Shown here piece after piece: positions 1-6,804 of a stretch of 64,000 nt of DNA. The position numbers and the translations under genes are program-made. Every line of letters begins with the position of its first letter. Position 1 is the stretch's first letter. The DNA is from Nocardioides sp. R-C-SC26 (GTDB lineage Bacteria > Actinomycetota > Actinomycetes > Propionibacteriales > Nocardioidaceae), in assembly GCF_021246465.1 (NCBI RefSeq), contig NZ_JAHRHK010000006.1, positions 128,649 to 192,648 of the forward strand, given 5' to 3'. The notes under the pieces are model-generated. The model saw only the letters and a program-made list of their open reading frames with translations. It was not told the origin of the DNA and searched no databases.

Positions 1-425
1 TCGCGCTGAACTCCGGCCTCGCCGGCATGGGCAGCATCCACGCGAACAGCGCCCGGGAGGCGCTGATGAAACTCTCCACGCTGCCGCTGCTCGCGGGCGA
101 GAACATCAGCTCGTCCTTCGTCGTGCCGACCGTCGCCGCGTCCGTCGACCTGGTCGTCCATCTCGGGCTCGACCGGCAGGGTGTGCGCCGCGTCGACGAG
201 ATCGTCGCCGTGCCAGGGCGCGTCGAGCACGACGTCATCGAGGTCGAGCCGCTCTTCATCCGGCGGGGCGCCGAGCTCGCTCGGACGCCCGGCATGGCAC
301 CGCGTCCCGAGAGGTTCGAGCGACTCGGCGTCGATGTCCATGCGCTGCTCAACGGGACGACGACACCGGTCGCGACCAGGCATGACGCCGCGCCGGAACC
401 ACCCGCCTGGGAGCGAGCAGGCTGA
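1..425 (+). CDS. tadA: Tad pilus assembly ATPase TadA/CpaF, C-terminal part
   Basis: The gene enters from the left edge, so only about the last 140 codons are present. The visible part starts LNSGLAGMGSIHANSA, the conserved segment after Walker B in CpaF/TadA secretion ATPases, where the SIHANSA histidine region follows the ATP site. The segments SSFVVPTVAASVDLVVHL and RRVDEIVAVPG are also typical of the family. The protein would power assembly of a Flp/Tad pilus at the inner membrane. The stop overlaps the start of the next gene (TGATG at 423-427), so it is translationally coupled to tadB. The last 40 residues are proline- and alanine-rich and variable. Confidence 0.9.
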   Translation, partial: ALNSGLAGMGSIHANSAREALMKLSTLPLLAGENISSSFVVPTVAASVDLVVHLGLDRQGVRRVDEIVAVPGRVEHDVIEVEPLFIRRGAELARTPGMAPRPERFERLGVDVHALLNGTTTPVATRHDAAPEPPAWERAG

Positions 426-1294
426 TGGGGGTCGTCGTCGGACTCGGTGTGGGACTCGGGCTGGTGCTCGTGTTCTCAGCTTTCGCCGTGCCGCGCGAGG
501 TCGCCGAGACGGGCGTGGGAGCACGCGCTCGCGACCATGGGCGACTCGCCCGGCTGCTCGCCGAGTCCGGTTCGTCGACGTCGAGCCCAGCCGGAGTCGT
601 CGTTGCCGGTGCGGCGTCCGCCCTCGCTGCTGGAGCCGTCGTCCTGGTGCTGACGGCGACGCCGACGATCGCCGCCACCTTCGCTCTCCTGGCCGCAGGT
701 CTCCCGATCGCCGTGCTCGCAGGCCGCGCGCGCCGACGTCGTCGCGAGCTCGCCGAGGTCTGGCCGGACGCCGTCGACAACCTCGCCTCGGCGGTGCGGG
801 CGGGTCTGGCGCTGCCGGAGGCGCTGGCGGGCCTCGCGGATCGCGGGCCCGAGCAGCTGCGCCCGGCGTTCGCCGCCTTCGCTGCCGACTACCAGGCGAC
901 CGGGCGCTTCGAGGACTCCCTGGACCGACTCAAGCTGCGCCTCGCCGACGGCGTGGGGGACCGCGTCGTCGAGGGGCTGCGGATCGCGCGGGAGGTCGGC
1001 GGGAGCGAGCTGGGCCGGCTCCTGCGCAACCTCTCCGGCTACCTGCGCGACGACCTGCGCACGCGCGCCGAGCTCGAGGCGCGCCAGTCCTGGGCGGTGG
1101 CGAGCGCGCGCCTCGCCGTCGCGGCGCCATGGGTGGTGCTGCTGCTGATGTCGGGCCAGCGCGAGGTCGTCGCGCGGTACCAGAGCCCGGCCGGAGCGAT
1201 CGTGCTCGCCGTCGGCGCGGCGCTCTGTGTCCTCGCCTACCGGACGATGTTGCGGATCGGCCGACTCCCCGAGGAACGGCGGGTGCTGACATGA
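425..1294 (+). CDS. tadB: Tad pilus inner-membrane platform protein TadB (type II secretion system F family)
   Basis: A 289-residue protein with an N-terminal membrane segment (about residues 3-20), a second hydrophobic pair at about 55-95, a cytoplasmic T2SSF domain (WPDAVDNLASAVRAGLALPEALAGL, broken here into its recognisable core VRAGLALPEAL) and a C-terminal transmembrane pair (about 230-275). This is the TadB arrangement. It should form the membrane platform with TadC on which the TadA ATPase acts. It overlaps tadA by one base (TGATG) and tadC by four bases (ATGA at 1291-1294), the usual tight packing of tad operons. Confidence 0.88.
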   Translation: MGVVVGLGVGLGLVLVFSAFAVPREVAETGVGARARDHGRLARLLAESGSSTSSPAGVVVAGAASALAAGAVVLVLTATPTIAATFALLAAGLPIAVLAGRARRRRRELAEVWPDAVDNLASAVRAGLALPEALAGLADRGPEQLRPAFAAFAADYQATGRFEDSLDRLKLRLADGVGDRVVEGLRIAREVGGSELGRLLRNLSGYLRDDLRTRAELEARQSWAVASARLAVAAPWVVLLLMSGQREVVARYQSPAGAIVLAVGAALCVLAYRTMLRIGRLPEERRVLT

Positions 1295-2174
1295 CACCCG
1301 CGGCCTGGGGTGCCCTGCTCGGTCTGACGACGAGCGCGGCAGCGTGGCTGGTGGTGGCCCGCGTCGCGGTCATCCGGCGTCCGCCGCTCGCCGATCGTGT
1401 CCTGCCCTATGTGCCGGAGCTGCGCGCGTCGCGACCGGCCCCGGCTCTCGGTCAGCCGGGAAGGTCGGCGTGGTGGCGTGGTCGCCTTCAGGTGGCTGGC
1501 GGCCTGGTCGAGCGGACGCTCGGGGGCAACCTGTCGATCGACCGTCGCCTCGCGCGTCTCGGCGGCTCGCTGACCCGCGCCGACTTCCGTGTCGAACAGG
1601 TGATCTGGGGGCTGTGCGGGGTGGGCGCTGTGGCGGCCCTGGTCGTGCTCCGCTCCGTGGCGACGCCGGTCTCACCGGTGCTGGCCCTGCTGCTGGTCGC
1701 GGCATCAGCCGCCACCGGCGTGGTGGCGCGCGACACCTGGCTGACCTCCCAGGTACGGCGGCGCGAGCAGCGCATCGCCGAGGAGCTTCCTGCGCTCGCC
1801 GAGCTGATGGCGCTCTCGGTCGCGGCCGGCGAGACGACGGTGGCGGCGCTGGACCGGGTCGTGCGGCGGAGCACGGGTGATCTCGCCCAGGAGCTGGCCG
1901 GGGTGCTGGCCGCCGTCCGCACCGGAACGCCGATCACCAGCGCACTCGACGCCCTCGCCCACCGCACCGGGCTGCCCGTGCTCGCGCGCTTCGCCCACGG
2001 GCTCGCCGTCGCGGTGGAACGCGGCACGCCGATCACCGACGTCCTGCACGCCCAGGCCGCCGACGTCCGGGAGTCGAGCAGACGCTCCCTGATCGAGTCG
2101 GCGGCTCGTCGCGAGGTGCTGATGCTGGTGCCTGTCGTGTTTCTCGTGCTGCCGACCGTCGTGCTCTTCGCGTT
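1291..2174 (+). pseudogene. tadC: tadC, 5' part, interrupted by the integrated element
   Basis: Codes for about 290 residues of a second T2SSF-family platform protein: an N-terminal membrane helix, a central pair of helices (about 105-150), the T2SSF motif (ELPALAELMALSVAAGETT, GTPITSALDAL) and a final helix VPVVFLVLPTVVLFA. Homology stops at the 8-bp core at 2167-2174. The missing end, FAFFPGAVGLSLTAP and a stop, lies at 14805-14852 on the other side of the element. In the present arrangement the reading frame continues into the element to a stop at 2488-2490, adding about 107 arginine-rich residues read in a different frame from the integrase. The last membrane helix is kept, so partial function cannot be excluded. 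Confidence 0.88.
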
Positions 2175-2182
2175 GTTACCTT
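2167..2182 (+). other. attL: left junction with core TTCGCGTT and right half of attP dyad
   Basis: The core TTCGCGTT occupies 2167-2174. To its left is native tadC (GTCGTGCTC). To its right is element sequence GTTACCTT, which holds TACCTT (2177-2182), the arm that pairs with AAGGTA at attR. The integrase GTG follows at 2189. Confidence 0.85.
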
Positions 2183-2188
2183 TACCGG

Positions 2189-3739
2189 GTGAACCAGCAA
2201 GGCGCGCGAGCACTCATCTACGTCCGAGTCTCGAAGGACGACACCGGCGAGGGCAAGAGCGTCCAGCGCCAAGAGGAAGACTGCCGAAAGTTGGCAGAAC
2301 TGCGCGGCTGGAACGTTGTGCGAGTCGAGACGGACAACGCGATCTCCGCCTACGGCAAGGTCGCGCGGCCAGGCTGGTCGGCTGTCCTCGAAGCGATCGA
2401 GCGCGGCGAGGTGGACGTGGTGATCGCCTGGCACCTCGACCGCATGACCCGCAACATGCTCGACCTCGAAGAACTGTGCCTGCTCGCTGAGAGCAAGGGT
2501 GTCGGAGTCGCGACCGTCTCGGGCGACATCGACCTCACCACCGACGTGGGGCGGATGGTCGCTCGCATCCTCGCCGCCGTTGCTCGCGCCGAGGTGGAGC
2601 GGAAGGCCGCGCGCCAGAAGCGCGCGAACCAGCAACGTCGAGCGGAGGGCCGAAATTGGTCGTCCGGCTGGGCGCCGTTCGGCTACGAACTCGACAGAGA
2701 GACGGGCCTATTCGTCATCGTTCCCGAGGCCGCGGAACTGGTGCGCCAGGCAGCGAGCGACGTACTCGACGGCAAGGCTCTGCGGGCAGTCGCTCGCGAT
2801 TGGGCAGCATCGGGCGTCTCGACGCCCCGCAATGCGACGGGAGGCTGGACGCACAACGCTGTTCGGTCGGTGCTGACCAACCCGGTGCATGCGGGCTTCG
2901 TGACCTACAAGGGCGAGATCGAAGGCAAGGGCCTATGGGAGCCGATCATCACTGAGGGGGAACACCATCAGCTAACGGCTCTGCTGACCAGTCCTGAGAG
3001 GAGTCGTCACGGCGTCCCAAGTCGGCGTGGTCGCCGGCCCCACCACCTACTAACGAACATCATCAAGTGCTCGAAGTGTGCGAAGCCCATGCAAGGCCGC
3101 GTGACCAGCGGCAAGCCCTCCTACTCCTGCCCCGACTATCACGTCTCGGTCGGTCGCGAGGATGCTGATGCCCAGGTCCGCGCCGTCCTTGCATTCACTG
3201 ATCTGGTGATGCTCCACGCAGTGCTCCCCCAGGTGGGGGAGATGGAGAGCGAGGGCGCCGATGCGCTCATGACACAGATCAGCGCCGCGGAGCAACGGCA
3301 AGTGAAGATCGCCGAGCGCTGGGCCTCTGGCGCGATTCCAGACCCGGCCTTCGACGCCGCGAACGATGCCTTGAATGTTGAACTGGAGGATCTACGGGCG
3401 CGCCTCGCGGAGACAGAAGGCAGTCGGCGCGGTGCTGAGCGCATCCGCGAGCTATCACGCGCACACTTCGACTCTCTCGACCTCGACGGGCAGCGGACCG
3501 TGTTGGAGTCGATCCTCGACATCACTGCCCACGTGCGGGACAAGTCAGTGCGCAGTGCCCCGCTCGATCAGGTCATCTCGATCTTCGCCACCCAGGCTGA
3601 CGGCAAGCCGGTCCGGCTCTACGGCGAGCATCCCGACGCCCGCCAGAGGGAGATCGAGTTGCGCACGGCTTGGAACGCCGAGCAGGCCGAAAACGAGCCC
3701 TACCGATTCCGTCACCTCAGGTCGCTCAACTCGGACTAA
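2189..3739 (+). CDS. int: Large serine recombinase (site-specific integrase)
   Basis: A 516-residue large serine integrase. The resolvase domain (about 5-145) has YVRVSKDD with catalytic Ser15, DRMTRNM, and the long E helix VARAEVERKAARQ. The recombinase domain (about 160-265) has SSGWAPFGY and TNPVHAGF. A zinc-ribbon-like segment follows with C294, C297, C314 and H318, where the family usually has four cysteines. A coiled-coil region spans about 355-430. It would join the circular element to tadC in the chromosome. The GTG start lies 15 bp from the attL core, as in many actinophage integrases where attP abuts int. Excision would need a directionality factor, and the HTH protein at 4457 is the natural candidate. 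Confidence 0.95.
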   Translation: MNQQGARALIYVRVSKDDTGEGKSVQRQEEDCRKLAELRGWNVVRVETDNAISAYGKVARPGWSAVLEAIERGEVDVVIAWHLDRMTRNMLDLEELCLLAESKGVGVATVSGDIDLTTDVGRMVARILAAVARAEVERKAARQKRANQQRRAEGRNWSSGWAPFGYELDRETGLFVIVPEAAELVRQAASDVLDGKALRAVARDWAASGVSTPRNATGGWTHNAVRSVLTNPVHAGFVTYKGEIEGKGLWEPIITEGEHHQLTALLTSPERSRHGVPSRRGRRPHHLLTNIIKCSKCAKPMQGRVTSGKPSYSCPDYHVSVGREDADAQVRAVLAFTDLVMLHAVLPQVGEMESEGADALMTQISAAEQRQVKIAERWASGAIPDPAFDAANDALNVELEDLRARLAETEGSRRGAERIRELSRAHFDSLDLDGQRTVLESILDITAHVRDKSVRSAPLDQVISIFATQADGKPVRLYGEHPDARQREIELRTAWNAEQAENEPYRFRHLRSLNSD

Positions 3740-3749
3740 CCTCAATCCC

Positions 3750-3944
3750 GTGGAGCAGTACAACGCAACAGTTACCCGCGACGGCGCCTTATGGCTGATC
3801 GAGGTCGAGGGCATCGGAGCCACTCAGGCAGAAACCTGGGACGAGATTCCAGTTATGGCCGCCGACGTCATCGCCGCTATGACTGACGAGCCCGCCGACT
3901 CGTTCGACCTACTTGTGACCCTCCACGGCGCCCTGCCTGTCTGA
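3750..3944 (+). CDS. Small HicB-like protein (possible antitoxin-type fold)
   Basis: A 64-residue acidic protein starting MEQYNATVTRDGALWLIEVEGIG. This resembles the short HicB-like proteins of actinobacteria: a beta strand with RDG-x-W, then an IG-x-TQA turn, then a helix ending in PADSFDL. HicB proteins are antitoxins or partly degraded RNase H-like folds. No HicA-type toxin (about 60 residues with a GSH motif) was seen next to it, so a toxin-antitoxin role is not supported. The GTG start is chosen because it lies 10 bp after the integrase stop. It is probably cotranscribed with int. Confidence 0.6.
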   Translation: MEQYNATVTRDGALWLIEVEGIGATQAETWDEIPVMAADVIAAMTDEPADSFDLLVTLHGALPV

Positions 3945-4043
3945 CGGTGCGCCTCGTAGGAGGCCCAGGGAGCCCTTCTCCGCGCCTCGCAGGCGTTCGC
4001 CGGGGGATTGATCCAATCGGGACTCAGAGGCCGTTAGATCGCA

Positions 4044-4058
4044 GATTACGAAGTAATC
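4044..4058. promoter_or_regulatory. Palindrome GATTAC-GAA-GTAATC, possible operator
   Basis: A perfect 6-bp inverted repeat with a 3-bp centre, A+T-rich against a GC-rich background, in the control region just before the tandem repeats. It could bind a dimeric regulator. No regulator is assigned. Confidence 0.45.
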
Positions 4059-4093
4059 GAATCTTTACCGACTTCGATGTTGTAGAACATGCC

Positions 4094-4282
4094 TCTCGCT
4101 CGGACTATACCTAGTAGAGGTACGGGCAACTGTGACGAGATCGTTGCCTGATCTGATCCTATAAAACAGGCGTCTCGCTCGGACTATACCTAGTAGAGGT
4201 AGTCGTAGCAGTGTGACCAAATCGTCACGCCGGTCATGGAATATTTCTGGCCGGTCGCTCGGACTATAGAAGTAGACGCGGA
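4094..4282. repeat. Three tandem ~80-bp repeats with TCGCTCGGACTATA boxes
   Basis: The 14-mer TCGCTCGGACTATA occurs at 4096-4109, 4175-4188 and 4255-4268 (spacing 79 and 80). The first two copies are identical over 29 bp (4094-4122 and 4173-4201) and continue with CCTAGTAGAGGTA; the third has diverged there. About 12 bp further on, copies one and two share TGTGAC then ATCGT. Each conserved block contains a small dyad ACCT-5 bp-AGGT. The spacing of about 7.5 helical turns and the position before an HTH gene fit operators or stacked promoters, though replication iterons are also possible. Confidence 0.75.
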
Positions 4283-4456
4283 CGATACTCCAAGCTCGTT
4301 GGCGTCTCTCAGGGGTCGAGGTTGATCCCGTCGGGTGGCAGGTGCTCCGTCTCTGTTCGATGCGCCCTTTCTGTGGTGGCGCTCCAGAGGCGGGGCACTT
4401 GCCTTTAGCTCGTATTGCAACCCAAGCGATCAAGATCCCGAGAGGGGGTGAATCGC

Positions 4457-4654
4457 ATGTCCACATATCTGGATAGCGCGCAGGTCGCCGAGATCGCTGG
4501 CATTTCGCCAGCGGCCCTCCGCTCACGCCGGCTCCGCGACCACGTACACCCCAGAACGATCAAGTTGGGCGGAGTCGTCGTGTACCCGTCCATCGCCGAG
4601 GTTCTCGCCTGGGTCGACACCTGGCAGGACGGTCGACGCGCTGGCTCGGTCTAG
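4457..4654 (+). CDS. Small winged-HTH protein, probable excisionase/directionality factor
   Basis: A 65-residue protein, MSTYLDSAQVAEIAGISPAA at the N terminus, with the MerR/AlpA-type helix-turn-helix (QVAEIAGISPAALRSRR) and a wing ending in GGVVVYPSIAEVLAWVDTW. Such small proteins in integrative elements usually act as excisionases or transcription switches. The ATG at 4457 is chosen for the strong purine-rich site GAGAGGGGGTGA nine bases upstream; a longer frame open from 4415 has no better site. The gene follows the tandem repeats, which are likely its targets. Confidence 0.75.
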   Translation: MSTYLDSAQVAEIAGISPAALRSRRLRDHVHPRTIKLGGVVVYPSIAEVLAWVDTWQDGRRAGSV

Positions 4655-4702
4655 TCCGACCAGGCGGCTTTGTCGGGCGACTCCCGCATAATTCTCACTA
4701 CG

Positions 4703-4879
4703 CCATCCCGCCGACGCTGCCGCCTACCGACCGAAGCACGGGCGCCGTCGAGCGGCCTGAGCCGGCGGAGTTACCCGGTGCGCTGACGTAGATTTCTCCC
4801 TCGAATTTCCCAACCGATTGGAAGCCCATTGCAAGAGCCCCATCCCGCCGACGCGATCACCCACCGACCGAAGTGGTTG
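4703..4879. repeat. Imperfect direct repeat of ~36 bp (4703- and 4840-)
   Basis: CCATCCCGCCGACG begins both copies (4703 and 4840) and ACCGACCGAAG ends both. The second copy is inside the 62-residue gene at 4829, coding for HPADAITHRPK; the first could code for HPADAAAYRPK but lies in the spacer. It looks like a partial duplication of the start of that gene. Confidence 0.6.
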
Positions 4880-5017
4880 GACGACGATCGTCCAACTGTC
4901 ATTCAACTCCGCGAATGCGTTGCGCAACTGCGCCAATTGAAGCACTACATGATCGACCGCCACGAGATCGACATTCTCGATCGAATGAGCCACCTCCTCC
5001 GCGGAAACATCCAGTGA
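4829..5017 (+). CDS. Small protein of unknown function upstream of the RepA-like ATPase
   Basis: A 62-residue frame, MQEPHPADAITHRPKWLDDD at the N terminus if the TTG at 4829 is used. The second half is helical (LRECVAQLRQLKHYMIDRHEIDILDRMSHLL). No family is recognised. It overlaps the next gene by GTGA (5014-5017), which supports its being translated and coupled to the ATPase. The start is uncertain because TTG is weak and a purine-rich site is only partly present. Its position suggests a helper of the ATPase, but this is inference. Confidence 0.55.
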   Translation: MQEPHPADAITHRPKWLDDDRPTVIQLRECVAQLRQLKHYMIDRHEIDILDRMSHLLRGNIQ

Positions 5018-5958
5018 GTTCCTTCACCCCGCTCGCCTCCGTACTCACCGAGTCCTACGAGGACGCCTTCCTGATCGAGGATCTCGTCACCTCTCGGGCG
5101 ACGTACCTCACAGGGGAACCCAAGGCGGGCAAGTCACTCCTGACCGCCGGGATCATCCGCGCCCTGGTGGAAGGCCATGCCGACTTCCTCGGGCAGCGCA
5201 TCCATCGGCGAGTGGACTCGGTGCTCTACCTGTTCACCGACGACGGCGCCGACTCCGAGTTGAAGGATCGACTGGCCGGCACGGAGGCATTGGAGGCGGT
5301 CACGGTGCGCGAGTTCCACAACGCCTCGGAAGGCGACTGGAGCGACGTGCGGGCCTACTTGGCCGAGAACCCCGTGGGTCTGGTCGTGGTGGACACCATG
5401 CTTGGGACGTTGGCGCCGTCGAGCGACATCGCCTCCTCGTCGGCTGCGTCTCAGTTCGTCTCAGACGTCCGTCAGCTGACGCAGGCGGGTGTCCCGGTCC
5501 TTGTGGTCACCCACACTCCCAAGGGGCCGGGAGAGGGCCTCTCTGTGGCCTCCTCGGTGATCGGAGGGCGTGCTCTCGCGGCTGGTGCTCGTGGAGTGAT
5601 CGCACTACGTCGGAGCATTCGAGACGGCATCACCGTAGAAACGGCCATCAATCGCGCTCGCCGAAACCTCAGGTTCAAGGTCGAGGTGTCGTCAGAGCCA
5701 GGATCGGCGGTGCCTCGGTGGCGTCGGAGTGAGGTGGCCGAGACGTCGCCCAGGGTGCGCGTCGACTGGAAGGCAGACCTCGCCGAGCGCGTCGTAAACG
5801 AGCAGCCCACGGCGACGACGTTCGCCCAACTCGGCGCCCTCTACGCGGCGGAGGTCGGCAAGCAGGAGGGGACAATCAGGAGGGGCCTGTCGGCCCTGGT
5901 GAGGTACGAGGGCGGCACGTGGCGCCGGGTGACGGAGACCCTCCGAGCAGTCGCCTGA
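5014..5958 (+). CDS. RepA-like AAA ATPase (RecA-fold, AAA_25 type)
   Basis: A 314-residue RecA-fold ATPase. Walker A is GEPKAGKS at residues 34-41, Walker B is GLVVVDT at about 125, and the THTPKG segment follows at about 165. This matches RepA/AAA_25 proteins of plasmids and phages, which form hexameric helicases or helicase loaders at replication origins. The C-terminal 80 residues look like a small winged-helix module (TTFAQLGALYAAEVGKQEG). The GTG start overlaps the previous stop. In this element it suggests independent replication after excision. An AT-rich palindrome lies just downstream (5984-5995) and could be part of an origin. Confidence 0.75.
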   Translation: MSSFTPLASVLTESYEDAFLIEDLVTSRATYLTGEPKAGKSLLTAGIIRALVEGHADFLGQRIHRRVDSVLYLFTDDGADSELKDRLAGTEALEAVTVREFHNASEGDWSDVRAYLAENPVGLVVVDTMLGTLAPSSDIASSSAASQFVSDVRQLTQAGVPVLVVTHTPKGPGEGLSVASSVIGGRALAAGARGVIALRRSIRDGITVETAINRARRNLRFKVEVSSEPGSAVPRWRRSEVAETSPRVRVDWKADLAERVVNEQPTATTFAQLGALYAAEVGKQEGTIRRGLSALVRYEGGTWRRVTETLRAVA

Positions 5959-5983
5959 TGGGTGTCATGTCACGCGGCGCCCT

Positions 5984-5995
5984 TAGTAATTACTA
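5984..5995. promoter_or_regulatory. AT-rich palindrome TAGTAATTACTA
   Basis: A perfect 12-bp palindrome 26 bases after the RepA-like stop. Its half-site is related to the CTAGTA motif of the element. Candidate operator or origin element. Confidence 0.45.
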
Positions 5996-6135
5996 CTGAC
6001 AACACCTCAAATACGCGGGGGCGTTACGCACCCCCCGCACCCCCCGCGGTGCTTCTAGGTGGCGAGAAATACCCGAGCCTGACGGCTCGGAAGATCGCTC
6101 ACTAGTACACCGCTAACGACGTTGCGACCTCGCTC

Positions 6136-6232
6136 GCCGGGGGCCTCCGGCCCCGGCTGATCTGGCACGCCCTCTACCGGCTTGCCCTTTCTCGCCATCG
6201 ACGTCAGTTCACGGTCGGGCCGGAGGCCCGAC
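6136..6232. terminator. Two GC-rich stem-loops after the RepA-like operon
   Basis: GCCGGGG (6136-6142) pairs with CCCCGGC (6151-6157). Further on, GTCGGGCC (6214-6221) pairs perfectly with GGCCCGAC (6225-6232) across a GGA loop. No T-run follows, which is common for actinobacterial terminators. An RNA structure with another role is possible. Confidence 0.5.
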
Positions 6233-6267
6233 ACACCCGCTCGCCAGTTACGAGAACGGAGACTCGC

Positions 6268-6549
6268 TTGCCCTACCAGTACCCGCCGCCCCTGGCGGAG
6301 CCCGAGGCGATGTGGCGGCATCTGCTGCCACTCGCACCCGGCGAGCCACGCCGACGACGCCGCGACGCCAGCGACATCGCAGTCGGCACTCATCACACGT
6401 TCATCACCGAGACGGCACCCGTGCGACGTACCCGACGACAACCAACCACCACCAAGGAGATCAATGTCCAACACAAAGAAGCCCAAGGCCGGCAAGGCGG
6501 GCGCAGGCAAGCTCGTAATCACGGACGACACCACCACCGAGCTGGGTGA
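6268..6549 (+). CDS. Weak candidate small gene (may not be real)
   Basis: A 93-residue frame from a TTG preceded by an ACGGAGA site. The first 60 residues (YQYPPPLAEPEAMWRHLLPL, then an arginine-rich stretch) look plausible. The tail overlaps the well-supported gene at 6464 by 86 bases in another frame and is histidine/arginine-rich, as shadows often are. No family is recognised. Confidence 0.25.
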   Translation: MPYQYPPPLAEPEAMWRHLLPLAPGEPRRRRRDASDIAVGTHHTFITETAPVRRTRRQPTTTKEINVQHKEAQGRQGGRRQARNHGRHHHRAG

Positions 6550-6772
6550 CGCCGAGTCGGAAATCTTCGACGCCGCCATGCGGCTGACGTTCGCGCAGGC
6601 CGCGGGCGTCGCGGTTCTGATTGACCTCAACGACACCCAGACGCTCGCCGTTCAACAACTCGTGCTCGACGCACTTCGCAATGGGATCAACTGTGCGTCA
6701 GAAGTGTTCGAGCTGCGCACCAAGGACTTGGTAGTCGCAGCGATCGCCGAGTCCAACCCCAACGCTGCCTGA
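6464..6772 (+). CDS. Unknown 102-residue acidic protein
   Basis: MSNTKKPKAGKAGAGKLVIT begins with a lysine-rich flexible tail, followed by an acidic helical body (ELGDAESEIFDAAMRLTFAQ, VQQLVLDALRNGINCASEVF). An AAGGAG site sits eight bases before the ATG and fixes the start. No family is recognised, and no membrane segment or enzyme motif is visible. It lies 32 bp before the 398-residue gene and is likely cotranscribed. The charged N terminus would suit a nucleic-acid contact, but that is speculation. Confidence 0.7.
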   Translation: MSNTKKPKAGKAGAGKLVITDDTTTELGDAESEIFDAAMRLTFAQAAGVAVLIDLNDTQTLAVQQLVLDALRNGINCASEVFELRTKDLVVAAIAESNPNAA

Positions 6773-6804
6773 CCTCCACCAGCCCGGACCCCGACCAACC
6801 CCGA

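Larger units (their letters stand above)
3945..4456. promoter_or_regulatory. Noncoding control region of the element
   Basis: About 510 bases without a credible gene, visibly richer in A+T than the flanks. From left to right it holds a small palindrome (4044-4058), three copies of an approximately 80-bp repeat (from 4094), and the leader of the HTH gene ending in a GAGAGGGGG ribosome site. Its place between int and the putative excisionase suggests that it controls the switch between integration and excision. No single promoter could be assigned with confidence. Confidence 0.6.
5959..6463. other. Noncoding gap with palindromes and hairpins
   Basis: About 500 bases with no convincing gene apart from a weak frame at 6268. 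It contains the perfect A+T palindrome TAGTAATTACTA (5984-5995), runs of C/G (CGGGGGCG, CACCCCCCGC) around 6015-6050, a CTAGTA site (6102-6107) and two strong hairpins (6136-6157 and 6214-6232). It may be a replication origin, a packaging site, or simply a terminator and promoter region. Confidence 0.5.

Noticed and set aside
3750..3944. HicAB toxin-antitoxin pair
   Set aside because: Only the HicB-like small protein is visible; no HicA toxin is encoded next to it.
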